DNA from: Paenibacillus xylanivorans
GTDB lineage: Bacteria > Bacillota > Bacilli > Paenibacillales > Paenibacillaceae
Direction: 5' to 3'
DNA length: 36,914 nt
Assembly: GCF_001280595.1 (NCBI RefSeq)
Contig: NZ_LITU01000081.1
Span: 1-36,914, forward strand
The translations under genes were made by a program, and so were the position numbers. Positions within the stretch are counted from its first letter, which is position 1, and every line of letters begins with the position of its first letter. Positions 16,552-24,784 of this stretch are shown here, piece after piece. A model generated the notes under the pieces. The model ran no database searches, was not told where the DNA came from, and saw only the letters and a program-made list of their open reading frames with translations.

Positions 16552-17844
16552 ATGAAATTAGAAAAATTTGCTCACCCAACTGAAGGCGAAAAAATTCAAA
16601 TTGATAACGGTACACTTCAAGTACCTTATAACCCAATCATTCCATTTATTGAAGGTGACGGTACAGGCCGTGATATCTGGAAAGCTTCCAAGCGTGTATT
16701 GGATGCAGCTGTTGAAAAAGCATATGACGGCAGCAAAAAGATCGCATGGTATGAAGTGTTTGCTGGCCAAAAAGCATTCGATACATACGGGGAGTGGCTG
16801 CCAAACGACACGCTTGAAGCCATTCGCGAGTATATCGTAGCAATCAAAGGACCACTGACTACGCCAATCGGTGGCGGAATTCGTTCCCTGAACGTAGCAC
16901 TTCGTCAAGAGCTGGATCTGTACACATGCTTGCGTCCTGTTCGTTATTTCGATGGTGTACCTTCTCCGGTTAAACGTCCTGAACTGGTAGACATGGTCAT
17001 TTTCCGCGAAAATACAGAAGATATCTATGCGGGTATTGAATACGCAGAAGGTTCCGAAGAAGTGAAAAAAGTAATCCAGTTCCTGCAACAGGAGATGGGT
17101 GCAAACAAAATCCGTTTCCCTGAAACTTCCGGTATTGGTATCAAGCCAGTATCCTCTGAAGGTTCCAAACGTTTGGTACGTGCAGCAGTACAATATGCCA
17201 TCGATCACAACCGTAAGAGCGTTACCTTGGTACACAAAGGCAATATCATGAAATTTACTGAAGGTGCCTTCAAAAACTGGGGTTATGAAGTTGCTGAAGA
17301 TGAGTTCGCTGACAAAGTGTTCACTTGGGCACAATACGATATTATCAAGGAAAAAGACGGTACGGATGCAGCAAATGCAGCTCAAAAAGCAGCTGAAGAT
17401 GCTGGCAAAATCATCGTGAAAGATGCGATTGCCGATATCGCTCTGCAACAAGTACTGACTCGTCCAGGCGAGTTCGATGTAATCGCAACGTTGAACTTGA
17501 ACGGTGACTATCTGTCCGATGCACTGGCTGCACAAGTTGGCGGAATTGGTATCGCTCCAGGAGCGAACATCAACTATGTAACAGGACATGCTATCTTCGA
17601 AGCTACTCATGGTACTGCACCTAAGTATGCAGACAAAGACGTCGTGAACCCTGGTTCCGTTATTCTGTCCGGCGTTATGTTGCTTGAGCACTTGGGATGG
17701 CAAGAAGCGGCTAACCTGATCTACAAAGGTATGGAAACATCCATCAACAACAAAACAGTTACTTATGACTTTGCACGTCTGATGGACGGCGCTACTGAAG
17801 TGAAATGTTCTGAATTTGCTGATCAAATCATTAAAAACCTGTAA
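16552..17844 (+). CDS. icd: isocitrate dehydrogenase (NADP-dependent)
   Basis: Oxidises and decarboxylates isocitrate to 2-oxoglutarate, giving NADPH. The product is 430 residues. IEGDGTGRDIW opens the fold; GGGIRSLNVALRQELDLY holds the substrate-binding Ser and Arg residues (the Ser that AceK phosphorylates in E. coli). HGTAPKYADKDVVNPGS carries the Lys-Tyr pair that selects NADP over NAD. The start is ATG 16552, after AAGGAGG; the frame is open further upstream to 16471 but without homology or a ribosome site. Codon bias is strong. It sits between citZ and mdh and is partly separated from citZ by a 150-base gap with a hairpin. Confidence 0.97.
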   Translation: MKLEKFAHPTEGEKIQIDNGTLQVPYNPIIPFIEGDGTGRDIWKASKRVLDAAVEKAYDGSKKIAWYEVFAGQKAFDTYGEWLPNDTLEAIREYIVAIKGPLTTPIGGGIRSLNVALRQELDLYTCLRPVRYFDGVPSPVKRPELVDMVIFRENTEDIYAGIEYAEGSEEVKKVIQFLQQEMGANKIRFPETSGIGIKPVSSEGSKRLVRAAVQYAIDHNRKSVTLVHKGNIMKFTEGAFKNWGYEVAEDEFADKVFTWAQYDIIKEKDGTDAANAAQKAAEDAGKIIVKDAIADIALQQVLTRPGEFDVIATLNLNGDYLSDALAAQVGGIGIAPGANINYVTGHAIFEATHGTAPKYADKDVVNPGSVILSGVMLLEHLGWQEAANLIYKGMETSINNKTVTYDFARLMDGATEVKCSEFADQIIKNL

Positions 17845-17859
17845 GGGGAGATGTGAATC

Positions 17860-18801
17860 GTGACTATTCAGCGCAAAAAAATCACAGTAGTCGGCGCCGG
17901 ATTTACCGGAGCTACAACGGCTTTGATGCTTGCCCAAAAAGAACTCGGGGATGTTATTCTGGTTGATATTCCACAATTGGAAAACCCGACTAAAGGTAAA
18001 GCGCTCGACATGATGGAAGCGAGTCCTGTTCAGGGCTTCGACAGCAATATCGTCGGTACTTCCAACTACGAGGATACTGCAGGTTCGGAGATCGTTATTA
18101 TTACGGCAGGTATTGCCCGTAAACCGGGTATGAGCCGTGATGATCTGGTCAACACGAATGCAGGAATCGTAAAGTCCGTTTGTGAAAATGTGAAAAAATA
18201 TTGCCCTGATTCCATCGTCATTATTCTAAGCAACCCGGTAGATGCAATGACATATGCGGCTTATCAGACGCTTGGTTTCCCTAAAAACCGCGTAATCGGT
18301 CAGTCCGGTGTCCTGGATACTGCACGTTATTGCACATTCATTGCACAAGAGCTGAATGTATCGGTTGAAGATGTACGTGGATTCGTTCTTGGCGGCCACG
18401 GAGACGATATGGTACCACTCGTTCGTTATTCTAGCGTTGGTGGTATTCCAATTGATACTCTCATCCCAGCAGAGCGTATCGAGTCCATCGTACAACGCAC
18501 ACGTGTTGGCGGCGGTGAGATCGTTAACCTGCTTGGAAACGGCAGCGCATATTATGCACCAGCAGCTTCATTGGTGCAAATGACCGAAGCCATTTTGAAA
18601 GACAAAAAACGAATTATTCCGGTTATTGCTTACCTTGAAGGGGAATATGGCTACAATGACTTGTTCCTTGGTGTACCAACCATTCTGGGTGGTAACGGAA
18701 TCGAAAAAATCTTTGAACTGGAACTGACTGCTGAAGAAAAAGCGGGACTCGACAAATCTGCGGATTCGGTTCGTAACGTCATTTCAGTAGTTAACCTGTA
18801 A
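17860..18801 (+). CDS. mdh: malate dehydrogenase
   Basis: NAD-dependent oxidation of malate to oxaloacetate. The product is 313 residues, of the LDH-like type found in Bacillus. The Rossmann motif GAGFTGATTA is at 12-21 and the acidic residue that selects NAD is in ILVDIP. The substrate-binding Arg is in GIARKPGMSRDDL, the substrate loop in SNPVDAMTY, and the catalytic His in VLGGHGDDMVP. GTG 17860 is the start, with AGGGGAG upstream, 15 bases after the icd stop, so it is in the same operon. A terminator follows 27 bases after the stop. Confidence 0.97.
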   Translation: MTIQRKKITVVGAGFTGATTALMLAQKELGDVILVDIPQLENPTKGKALDMMEASPVQGFDSNIVGTSNYEDTAGSEIVIITAGIARKPGMSRDDLVNTNAGIVKSVCENVKKYCPDSIVIILSNPVDAMTYAAYQTLGFPKNRVIGQSGVLDTARYCTFIAQELNVSVEDVRGFVLGGHGDDMVPLVRYSSVGGIPIDTLIPAERIESIVQRTRVGGGEIVNLLGNGSAYYAPAASLVQMTEAILKDKKRIIPVIAYLEGEYGYNDLFLGVPTILGGNGIEKIFELELTAEEKAGLDKSADSVRNVISVVNL

Positions 18802-18828
18802 GTTTGAAAACTTTTTGACAGGAACAGA

Positions 18829-18864
18829 AAGAAAACCTTCGGATCATCCGGAGGTTTTCTTTTC
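18829..18864 (+). terminator. terminator of citZ-icd-mdh
   Basis: AAGAAAACCTTCGG (18829-18842) pairs with CCGGAGGTTTTCTT (18848-18861), a 14-bp stem with one G-U pair and the loop ATCAT, followed by T residues. Confidence 0.9.
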
Positions 18865-18939
18865 TTTGGATAAGTTCCCCAGTATAATGAGATGTGATGT
18901 ATAACACACTGAACTGAAATTTTGAGGAGGATGGACATT

Positions 18940-19365
18940 TTGACTATGATTATGTATTTGCTTCATATTATTGGAGCACTGGCGATGGGATTCTATCTGA
19001 TCTTGCCATTCGTGGTTGGCAAAATCCGTACCCTGAGTACTGCGGCCCAAGAAGGAGCATTTGCATCACTCCGTTCATTGAACCGTATAGCACAGTACGG
19101 ACTTGTGATTCAGCTTCTTACGGGTGGTTATTTAATGACCAAGGGTGAGTATTCCTATCTGTGGATGGGCGTGGTAGTCGTTCTGTTGCTGGCTATTGCA
19201 GCAATCGGTGGCATTATGGGTAAACCGTTACGCTTGGCAGCAGAGGCTGTGAAAAGCAATCGTGACGTCAGTGCAGAACAAAGTAAGATTCGTACGTTCA
19301 GCACATTGCTTGCCGTATTCCTGCTCATTATGGTGTATCTGATGGTGAACAACCAGGTTATCTAA
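18940..19365 (+). CDS. small four-helix membrane protein, unknown function
   Basis: The product is 141 residues with four hydrophobic segments (about 3-22, 46-62, 67-88 and 115-136) and short polar loops, one with several Lys and Arg. The pattern His-Ile-Ile-Gly in the first helix and a Gly-Gly-Tyr in the second recall DUF2269/CopD-like membrane proteins, but I cannot assign it. The start is TTG 18940: GAGGAGG ends nine bases upstream. The in-frame ATG at 18931 touches the ribosome site, and ATG 18946 is a little far. It stands alone between two terminators, between mdh and the diguanylate cyclase. Confidence 0.65.
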   Translation: MTMIMYLLHIIGALAMGFYLILPFVVGKIRTLSTAAQEGAFASLRSLNRIAQYGLVIQLLTGGYLMTKGEYSYLWMGVVVVLLLAIAAIGGIMGKPLRLAAEAVKSNRDVSAEQSKIRTFSTLLAVFLLIMVYLMVNNQVI

Positions 19366-19404
19366 AAACAGTGCGAACGAATTTTATTTGCGAGCTGAAC
19401 TTAA

Positions 19405-19425
19405 AGCGTTTGAACTTCAAACGCT
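19405..19425. repeat. perfect 21-bp dyad
   Basis: Arms AGCGTTTGAA and TTCAAACGCT are perfect and separated by one C. A one-base loop cannot form fully in RNA, though a shorter hairpin can. There is no T-run. It resembles a protein-binding operator more than a terminator, but it lies between the 3' ends of two convergent genes. Confidence 0.5.
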
Positions 19426-19463
19426 GGGACAAGCTGAATAAAGTAAGGTCTTGAAACGTAGTG

Positions 19464-19497
19464 AAATAGACAGCCCAGAGGCTGTCTATTTTTTTTC
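19464..19497 (+). terminator. terminator downstream of the small membrane protein gene
   Basis: AAATAGACAGCC (19464-19475) and GGCTGTCTATTT (19480-19491) form a perfect 12-bp stem with the loop CAGA, followed by a run of T to 19497. It may also act weakly for the convergent minus-strand gene. Confidence 0.92.
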
Positions 19498-19586
19498 ACC
19501 CGGTCTGGGATAATGTCTGATATCCAGCAAGGTGTATAGTACTGACTAACGGCATAAATGGCGACGTAGTATACTTTACATTTTAG

Positions 19587-21146
19587 TTAACCCAGACTCA
19601 CAGCATGGGCAAATACGGTGTTACGACCGTTGCGCTTGGACTCATATAGTGCCGTATCGGCATCGCGCAGCAAGGATTCCAGAGAGTCAGACCCTCCATT
19701 ATATTGTGCCACTCCGAAGCTTGAAGTCAGTGGAATACGAGTACCTTGCACGTCTAACGGATCATTCAACAAAGCCACGCGTAACTTCTCAGCGAGCTGC
19801 TCACCATCTTGGAGGGATGCATGAGGAACCGCGATGACAAACTCTTCTCCTCCATACCGTGCAAACAGCATCTCCGAGTTCAGAAAACGATTACATACAG
19901 AGACTACATGAATGATGGCCTGATCGCCAACGTCATGTCCATAGGTGTCATTAATTCGTTTGAAATGATCAATATCAAATAAAATAAAGGCTGCAGGCCG
20001 TAGATTAAGCTGAGCGTCACTCAGTATCTCTCGTCCTCTAAGCAGGAACTGCGTACGGTTATATATTTTGGTAAGACCATCGAAGTAAGCCAGTTGCTTC
20101 AATTGTTCTTGCAGGAAACGTTGTTCTGTAATATCAATCAGCATAATGAGAGTGCCAACGGCCTGTCCTTCTTTGTTATAAACATAAGATGTTCTGACCT
20201 GGTAACAGACGGTCTCTCCGTTTAACTGCCAGTATAAATCAGTTTGCAGACCTTCCCGGCCATACTCTACCGGAAAAGTCTCTCCCGCAAGAGATAGCCA
20301 AATATCGTTCAAATATTGACCCACCATGCTCAAATCAAGCTCAGGCAGCATATTACGTAGAGATTTGTTGTAATCGACGAGACGATTGGAGCTATCCAGC
20401 ACGATAACGCCTTCACGCATGCTCTCAAAGATACTATCCTTGGCAATAGGTACGATGGTTAGGAGACGAGAGGATAGAATAGCCCATATATACATTGCAG
20501 ATGTAATACACATAAGTACCGGAACGGGGTCCATTCCACCTGGTGTCAGACCAAGCAAGTACACGAAGGCTGCTACCATGGGAATAATCTGTGAAGTAAT
20601 CAGAGTGAGTAGCTGACGACGATACATCTTTTTGGTATGTCGCCATTGTCCGATGAGAATAAGGCAGGCACATAATAGACAGGAAAAGGTGAAAGCACCA
20701 TGAACGACGTACCATTGCCCTATGGCAATATCCATTAGAGGGACGGAACTGTCTTCTCTTAGCCATACTCTTTTATAGAAAAGATGATGAAAATCATTGG
20801 TTGCCACCATGAACAAGGTAATGGAAGGAATCACAAACAGTGTCGCAGTCCATTTTTTGGATAACGTTCTACCTGTGTATTGTATCATGAGCAACAGCCC
20901 GAGAGAGGCGGAGAAAGGCATGCCGATGTATTCTACGGTCGTCCAGAATTTCATCTGCTCCAGGGTGCTGCTGGCGAGTTCAATCGCGTATCCGAAGGTG
21001 TACACAGACAGAGCTGCCGTATAGAGAATAAATATTTTCGAACTGGGGATTTCAGCTCTTCTAATATAAGTATATAAACACAGAAAAACATTCAGCACAG
21101 CTGAAGTCGCTACAAGTGTTATATAAGAATTAATGTGTGATTCCAT
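19587..21146 (-). CDS. 7TM-PAS-GGDEF diguanylate cyclase
   Basis: Predicted membrane-bound enzyme making cyclic di-GMP, 519 residues. Residues about 5-225 hold seven membrane segments of the type found at the N-terminus of some histidine kinases (7TM HK-N). A PAS domain follows (about 235-345, LVDYNKSLRNMLPELDL to TLIMLIDITEQ), then a GGDEF domain (about 350-519). The active-site motif is GGEEF (432-436), preceded by FARY, as in active cyclases. The inhibitory RxxD site just upstream is not conserved (NSEM), so product inhibition is probably lost. ATG 21146 has GGAG nine bases upstream. No partner gene is visible; c-di-GMP in this group affects motility and biofilm (family knowledge). Confidence 0.9.
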   Translation of the reverse strand: MESHINSYITLVATSAVLNVFLCLYTYIRRAEIPSSKIFILYTAALSVYTFGYAIELASSTLEQMKFWTTVEYIGMPFSASLGLLLMIQYTGRTLSKKWTATLFVIPSITLFMVATNDFHHLFYKRVWLREDSSVPLMDIAIGQWYVVHGAFTFSCLLCACLILIGQWRHTKKMYRRQLLTLITSQIIPMVAAFVYLLGLTPGGMDPVPVLMCITSAMYIWAILSSRLLTIVPIAKDSIFESMREGVIVLDSSNRLVDYNKSLRNMLPELDLSMVGQYLNDIWLSLAGETFPVEYGREGLQTDLYWQLNGETVCYQVRTSYVYNKEGQAVGTLIMLIDITEQRFLQEQLKQLAYFDGLTKIYNRTQFLLRGREILSDAQLNLRPAAFILFDIDHFKRINDTYGHDVGDQAIIHVVSVCNRFLNSEMLFARYGGEEFVIAVPHASLQDGEQLAEKLRVALLNDPLDVQGTRIPLTSSFGVAQYNGGSDSLESLLRDADTALYESKRNGRNTVFAHAVSLG

Positions 21147-21581
21147 GGGTTAGGTCTCCATATTAGATCAGAATATTTGCTTGATTGGGAAGTATGACAG
21201 CTTCATTCAAACTGGATTAAAGTTGTTTAAAAGCTTATCTGTATACTGTACATTGTACATCAGCCCATACGGCATAGGAATACAATTTGGACGTTGAAAC
21301 AGTCCAATTTCGAAAAAAATTCGAATGTTTGGCATAATAGGTCAAATCCAATTTGGCTTTATCTCAAATGACAGCATGTTTGCCAGAGAAGGAAAAGAAA
21401 CGACATTACAATAATGGAATTTTTCTGTTTGACCTCTAAAAGGGAGTGGTAAGTAAGTATCGAGACGAAAGACAGCGACTTTGGAGCATGTCGGTTGGAA
21501 AAGGGAATAATCTGTACTGTTCATGCCATCCTACAGAACGAGACTAGATAAGGAATTCCATTTTGAGAGGAGAAATGTAAG
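21147..21581. other. 435-base gap between diguanylate cyclase and SDR genes
   Basis: Divergent intergenic region. No gene is supported. It contains the direct repeat TGTACA-T-TGTACA (about 21246-21258), an inverted repeat TTGGAC / GTCCAA (21287-21307, 9-base loop) and a repeated TTCGAA separated by five A. GTTTAA at 21225 could be a sigma-B -35, but a proper GGGTAT-like -10 at 12-15 bp is missing, so I do not call a stress promoter. Confidence 0.35.
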
Positions 21582-22451
21582 ATGTCAACCAATAACCAAA
21601 ACAAAAAGACGATGCCTGCCCAACATCAGGATCAGCGCCCCGGTATCGAATCGGAGATGAACCCCAAACCAGAGTTTGAGAAACCTCAATATAAAGCAGC
21701 CGGCAAGTTGTTGGATAAGGTTGCATTGATTACAGGTGGAGACAGTGGAATTGGACGAGCGGTTGCCGTTACATATGCGAAGGAAGGCGCGGATGTAGCG
21801 ATTGTATACCTGAATGAGCATAATGATGCAGCAGAGACAAAGCGTCAGGTCGAACAGGAAGGACGCAAATGCATATTGATTGCCGGTGACATTGGTGACG
21901 ATGCTTTTGCCAAGAGCACAGTGCAGCAGACGGTGGATCAACTGGACAAACTGGATATTGTCGTGAATAATGCAGCCGAGCAGCATCCCCAGCAGCAACT
22001 GGAGGATATTACACCAGAGCAGTTGGAGCGTACATTCCGTACAAATATTTTTGGCATGTTTTATATTACACAGGCTGCTCTGCCACATCTCAGGCAAGGC
22101 AGTACAATCATTAATACGACCTCCATTACCGCATATCGCGGAAATCCGACATTGATTGATTATTCATCTACCAAGGGAGCAATCACTTCATTTACACGCT
22201 CCTTGTCGATGAACGTTGTGGAGAAGGGAATTCGTGTGAATGCCGTTGCTCCAGGGCCTATTTGGACACCGCTCATACCATCCACGTTTGATGAGAAAAA
22301 GGTGAGTGAATTCGGGGCAACTCAGCCAATGAAACGTCCCGGGCAACCGAATGAACTGGCTCCAGCTTACGTGTATCTCGCTTCGGATGATTCTTCCTAC
22401 GTGAGCGGTCAGGTTATGCACGTCAATGGCGGCGAAGTGGTGAATGGATAA
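21582..22451 (+). CDS. short-chain dehydrogenase/reductase, general-stress type
   Basis: NAD(P)-dependent oxidoreductase of 289 residues. It has a Gln- and Pro-rich N-terminal extension (about 1-40) and then a classical SDR core. TGGDSGIG is the cofactor motif, NNAAEQ the NNAG-equivalent, and the catalytic Ser and Tyr-x-x-x-Lys appear in TTSITAY and YSSTKGA. The extension plus core resembles B. subtilis stress proteins such as YhxC/YhxD and YdaD. The substrate is unknown. GAGAGGAG lies 8 bases before the ATG. A terminator follows. No sigma-B promoter could be confirmed. Confidence 0.88.
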   Translation: MSTNNQNKKTMPAQHQDQRPGIESEMNPKPEFEKPQYKAAGKLLDKVALITGGDSGIGRAVAVTYAKEGADVAIVYLNEHNDAAETKRQVEQEGRKCILIAGDIGDDAFAKSTVQQTVDQLDKLDIVVNNAAEQHPQQQLEDITPEQLERTFRTNIFGMFYITQAALPHLRQGSTIINTTSITAYRGNPTLIDYSSTKGAITSFTRSLSMNVVEKGIRVNAVAPGPIWTPLIPSTFDEKKVSEFGATQPMKRPGQPNELAPAYVYLASDDSSYVSGQVMHVNGGEVVNG

Positions 22452-22477
22452 GCGATCGACGAAGTGATCCAAATGAA

Positions 22478-22518
22478 GGCGTATCGTTCCAGCATGACTG
22501 GTCGGTACGTCTTTTTTT
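22478..22518 (+). terminator. terminator after the SDR gene
   Basis: An imperfect stem (GGCGTATCGTTCCAG against CTGGTCGGTACGTC, with wobble pairs and one bulge), loop CATGA, followed by seven T. Confidence 0.75.
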
Positions 22519-22683
22519 AATGAGCATATATCGGAATGGATATGATTTTGATCCGGTTTACAAAAGTCGGGATCGGCGTTGATACAACCATGATATTTTA
22601 TCATTAGGCTTTCATGGAGTAGTCCTGTATCAACTCGCCGCTTAACTCTCTTATCAAAAATGGCAGGGTCCCCATGCTATCTG

Positions 22684-22692
22684 TGATATGAT
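22684..22692 (+). promoter_or_regulatory. extended -10 promoter upstream of phoR
   Basis: TG-A-TATGAT (22684-22692) is an extended -10 element. A -35 is not evident. It precedes the ribosome-site-plus-ATA mini-ORF at 22714-22795 and phoR. A second candidate is the TATAAT pair at 22811 and 22819, immediately before phoR. Confidence 0.4.
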
Positions 22693-22726
22693 ATAGACCG
22701 AACAAGTAAGCTTCGGAGGCGATCAC

Positions 22727-22795
22727 ATAAAGATTAGCAAACAAAATGCGGTATTTCTTGTCATTTTACAGCTACCACTCGTGGTGATCGAATAG
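22727..22795 (+). other. 22-codon hydrophobic mini-ORF with ATA at the start position
   Basis: A strong ribosome site CGGAGGCG (22714-22720 region) stands 6-7 bases before ATA, from which 22 sense codons run to TAG at 22795. With the first residue read as Met, the peptide would begin MKISKQNAVFLVILQLP, a basic start and hydrophobic stretch typical of a membrane-inserted N-terminus. It may be a leader peptide using a rare start, or the remnant of a lost gene whose ATG mutated. The rest of 22452-22838 holds no other gene. Confidence 0.35.
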
Positions 22796-22838
22796 AAATG
22801 GATATGTAATTATAATTTTATAATAAAGGAAGAGATAG

Positions 22839-24668
22839 ATGAGACCGTTTCGAATTCGCCTTGCCATCATCATGATGGTGCTGATCGGTATTTCCGTCAT
22901 TGTGGCTGGTTATACGATGGGCAGAGTTTTTAAGAATACTCACATTACCGCACTGGAGCAAACGATGGTGCGTGAGATCAACTTGCTGAAAGCAACATTC
23001 CCATTTCATGATGCGTCCGATCCAACAAATGCAGAGACACAGAAATATTACTCAGAACGTGCTGTCGAGCTGGATCGACTGACGGATTCACGGGTAACCT
23101 TTATTAATAAAGACGGAACGGTCATTGGCGACTCAGAGAGCGATCCCAATTCAATGGACAACCACTTGAACCGTCAGGAGATTAAAGAAGCGGTTGGGCA
23201 AAATTATGGTCAGTCGATTCGTTATAGTGCAACATTGGGGCAGGACATGCTGTATGTGGCGCTTCCTGTGAATTCGGATCAAAGTGACATGATTGAGTTA
23301 CCCAATGGGAAATTTGATGGTTACATTCGGCTATCCATGAGTCTTGAAGCTGTAGATCAGGGTCTCCAGCAGGGCTGGATTTTGATGTTCTTCACCTTGG
23401 GCCTTCTGTTCCTGATTGTGGCATTGGTTAGTTATCGGGTTGCGCGGGGACTGACATCACCCATAGAGCATATAACAAAGGTGGCTCACCGGATAACCAA
23501 GCTGGATTATGATGCGAGAGTAGATGTAACCCGTAATGATGAGATTGGTCAACTGGGGCTTGCCATTAACGGAATGGCAGACAGCCTACAGATGCAGCTG
23601 AAGACGATCAGAGATAATGAAGCACTGCTGCAAAGCGTACTTGCCAACATGACAGGCGGCATTATCATGATTGATGCAGGTCAATCCATTGCACTGGTCA
23701 ATCGGGAAGCGGAACGTATGCTTGGCATTCAGGCAGAGCGGGTTACTGGCAAACTATATATTGAATTGAAGCGGCATTATGAGCTGACGCGCACGATTGA
23801 AGAGAGTGTGGCATTGCGAGAACCGATGCATGAAGAAGTGAGTGTATTTAATCCGGTGGAAAAATTGATTCGTATTGATGGAGTACCGATGTCTGAAGAT
23901 GATGGTGCTTATCGGGGGATGCTGTTCCTCCTGCAGGATGTAACGGCGATCCGCAGGCTGGAATCGATGCGCAGTGAGTTCGTAGCGAACGTATCTCATG
24001 AACTCAAGACGCCTGTGGCTGCTGTCAAAGGTTTTGCTGAAACGCTTCTTAGCGGCGGGGTACAGGACAAAGAGACGGAGCGTTCATTCCTGCAGATCAT
24101 ATATGATGAAGGTGACAGACTGAACCGATTAATCGGAGATATTCTGGAGTTGTCCAAAATTGAGTCCAAGCGGGCTCCGCTGCAGTGTTCACCTGTGCAT
24201 GTGCATTCGTTCTTCGAGATGGTCCTGGGTACCTTGTCCAAGGTTGCTGAGAAGAAAGAGATTCGGCTAGAGATGAATGTCCCCGAAGAATTATATATTG
24301 AAGCTGATGAGGATAAAATGAAGCAGATCTTTATTAATCTTTTATCCAACGGCATCAACTACACTCCTGAGGGGGGACGGGTAAAATTACAAGTGACGGT
24401 TGAACATAATGAAGACGAAGAAGAAGTTGTATTTGCGGTGTCCGACACAGGAATTGGTATTCCGAAGAAAGATTTGCCGCGAATTTTTGAACGTTTCTAT
24501 CGAGTCGACAAAGGCAGATCCCGTAATTCCGGAGGGACTGGACTTGGGCTTTCAATTGTGAAACATCTGGTTGAATTACACCATGGCAAACTGGCTGTAG
24601 AGAGCGAACTTGGCATGGGAACGTCGTTTCGTGTTATCCTTCCATTAATTCAGGATGAAGAGATCTAG
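22839..24668 (+). CDS. phoR: phosphate-sensing membrane histidine kinase PhoR
   Basis: Sensor kinase of the phosphate-starvation two-component system, 609 residues. Membrane segments lie at about 7-27 and 178-200, enclosing an extracellular sensor of about 150 residues. Then come HAMP (about 200-255), PAS (about 265-370), HisKA with SHELKTPVAAVKG (phospho-accepting His387) and a HATPase domain (NLLSNGINYTPEGG, DTGIGIP, GGTGLGLSIVKH). AAAGGAAGAG precedes the ATG. Here phoR comes before phoP, whereas B. subtilis has mdh-phoP-phoR. The position between mdh and polA and the adjacent pst/phoU genes support PhoR rather than another PAS kinase such as WalK/ResE. Confidence 0.88.
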   Translation: MRPFRIRLAIIMMVLIGISVIVAGYTMGRVFKNTHITALEQTMVREINLLKATFPFHDASDPTNAETQKYYSERAVELDRLTDSRVTFINKDGTVIGDSESDPNSMDNHLNRQEIKEAVGQNYGQSIRYSATLGQDMLYVALPVNSDQSDMIELPNGKFDGYIRLSMSLEAVDQGLQQGWILMFFTLGLLFLIVALVSYRVARGLTSPIEHITKVAHRITKLDYDARVDVTRNDEIGQLGLAINGMADSLQMQLKTIRDNEALLQSVLANMTGGIIMIDAGQSIALVNREAERMLGIQAERVTGKLYIELKRHYELTRTIEESVALREPMHEEVSVFNPVEKLIRIDGVPMSEDDGAYRGMLFLLQDVTAIRRLESMRSEFVANVSHELKTPVAAVKGFAETLLSGGVQDKETERSFLQIIYDEGDRLNRLIGDILELSKIESKRAPLQCSPVHVHSFFEMVLGTLSKVAEKKEIRLEMNVPEELYIEADEDKMKQIFINLLSNGINYTPEGGRVKLQVTVEHNEDEEEVVFAVSDTGIGIPKKDLPRIFERFYRVDKGRSRNSGGTGLGLSIVKHLVELHHGKLAVESELGMGTSFRVILPLIQDEEI

Positions 24669-24704
24669 TGCGATGGAAGTGAAATGTAAAAAGGTATATG
24701 CTGT

Positions 24705-24736
24705 TTTACACAGAGTTAACAATCAGGTGCTATGAT
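24705..24736 (+). promoter_or_regulatory. PhoP box and -10 of phoP
   Basis: TTTACA (24705-24710), five bases, TTAACA (24716-24721): two direct repeats with the 11-bp phase of PhoP-P binding sites (TTHACA-N5-TTHACA). Nine bases later is the -10 TATGAT (24731-24736). The -35 position reads ACACAG, a poor match, as expected for an activator-dependent promoter. This suggests positive autoregulation of phoP separate from phoR. Confidence 0.7.
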
Positions 24737-24784
24737 GAAAAAAGTGTTGTGGCAACAGACAACCTATAGGAGAGAAGGGGTATC

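Noticed and set aside
16558..17976. Open frame of 472 codons on the minus strand opposite icd
   Set aside because: Caused by the strong codon bias of icd. The translation is Cys/Phe/His rich without any family resemblance, and it has no ribosome site.
21225..21246. Possible sigma-B promoter upstream of the stress-type SDR gene
   Set aside because: GTTTAA is present but the following GTATAC is only 10 bp away and does not match GGGTAT; other GGGAAT sites lack a -35.
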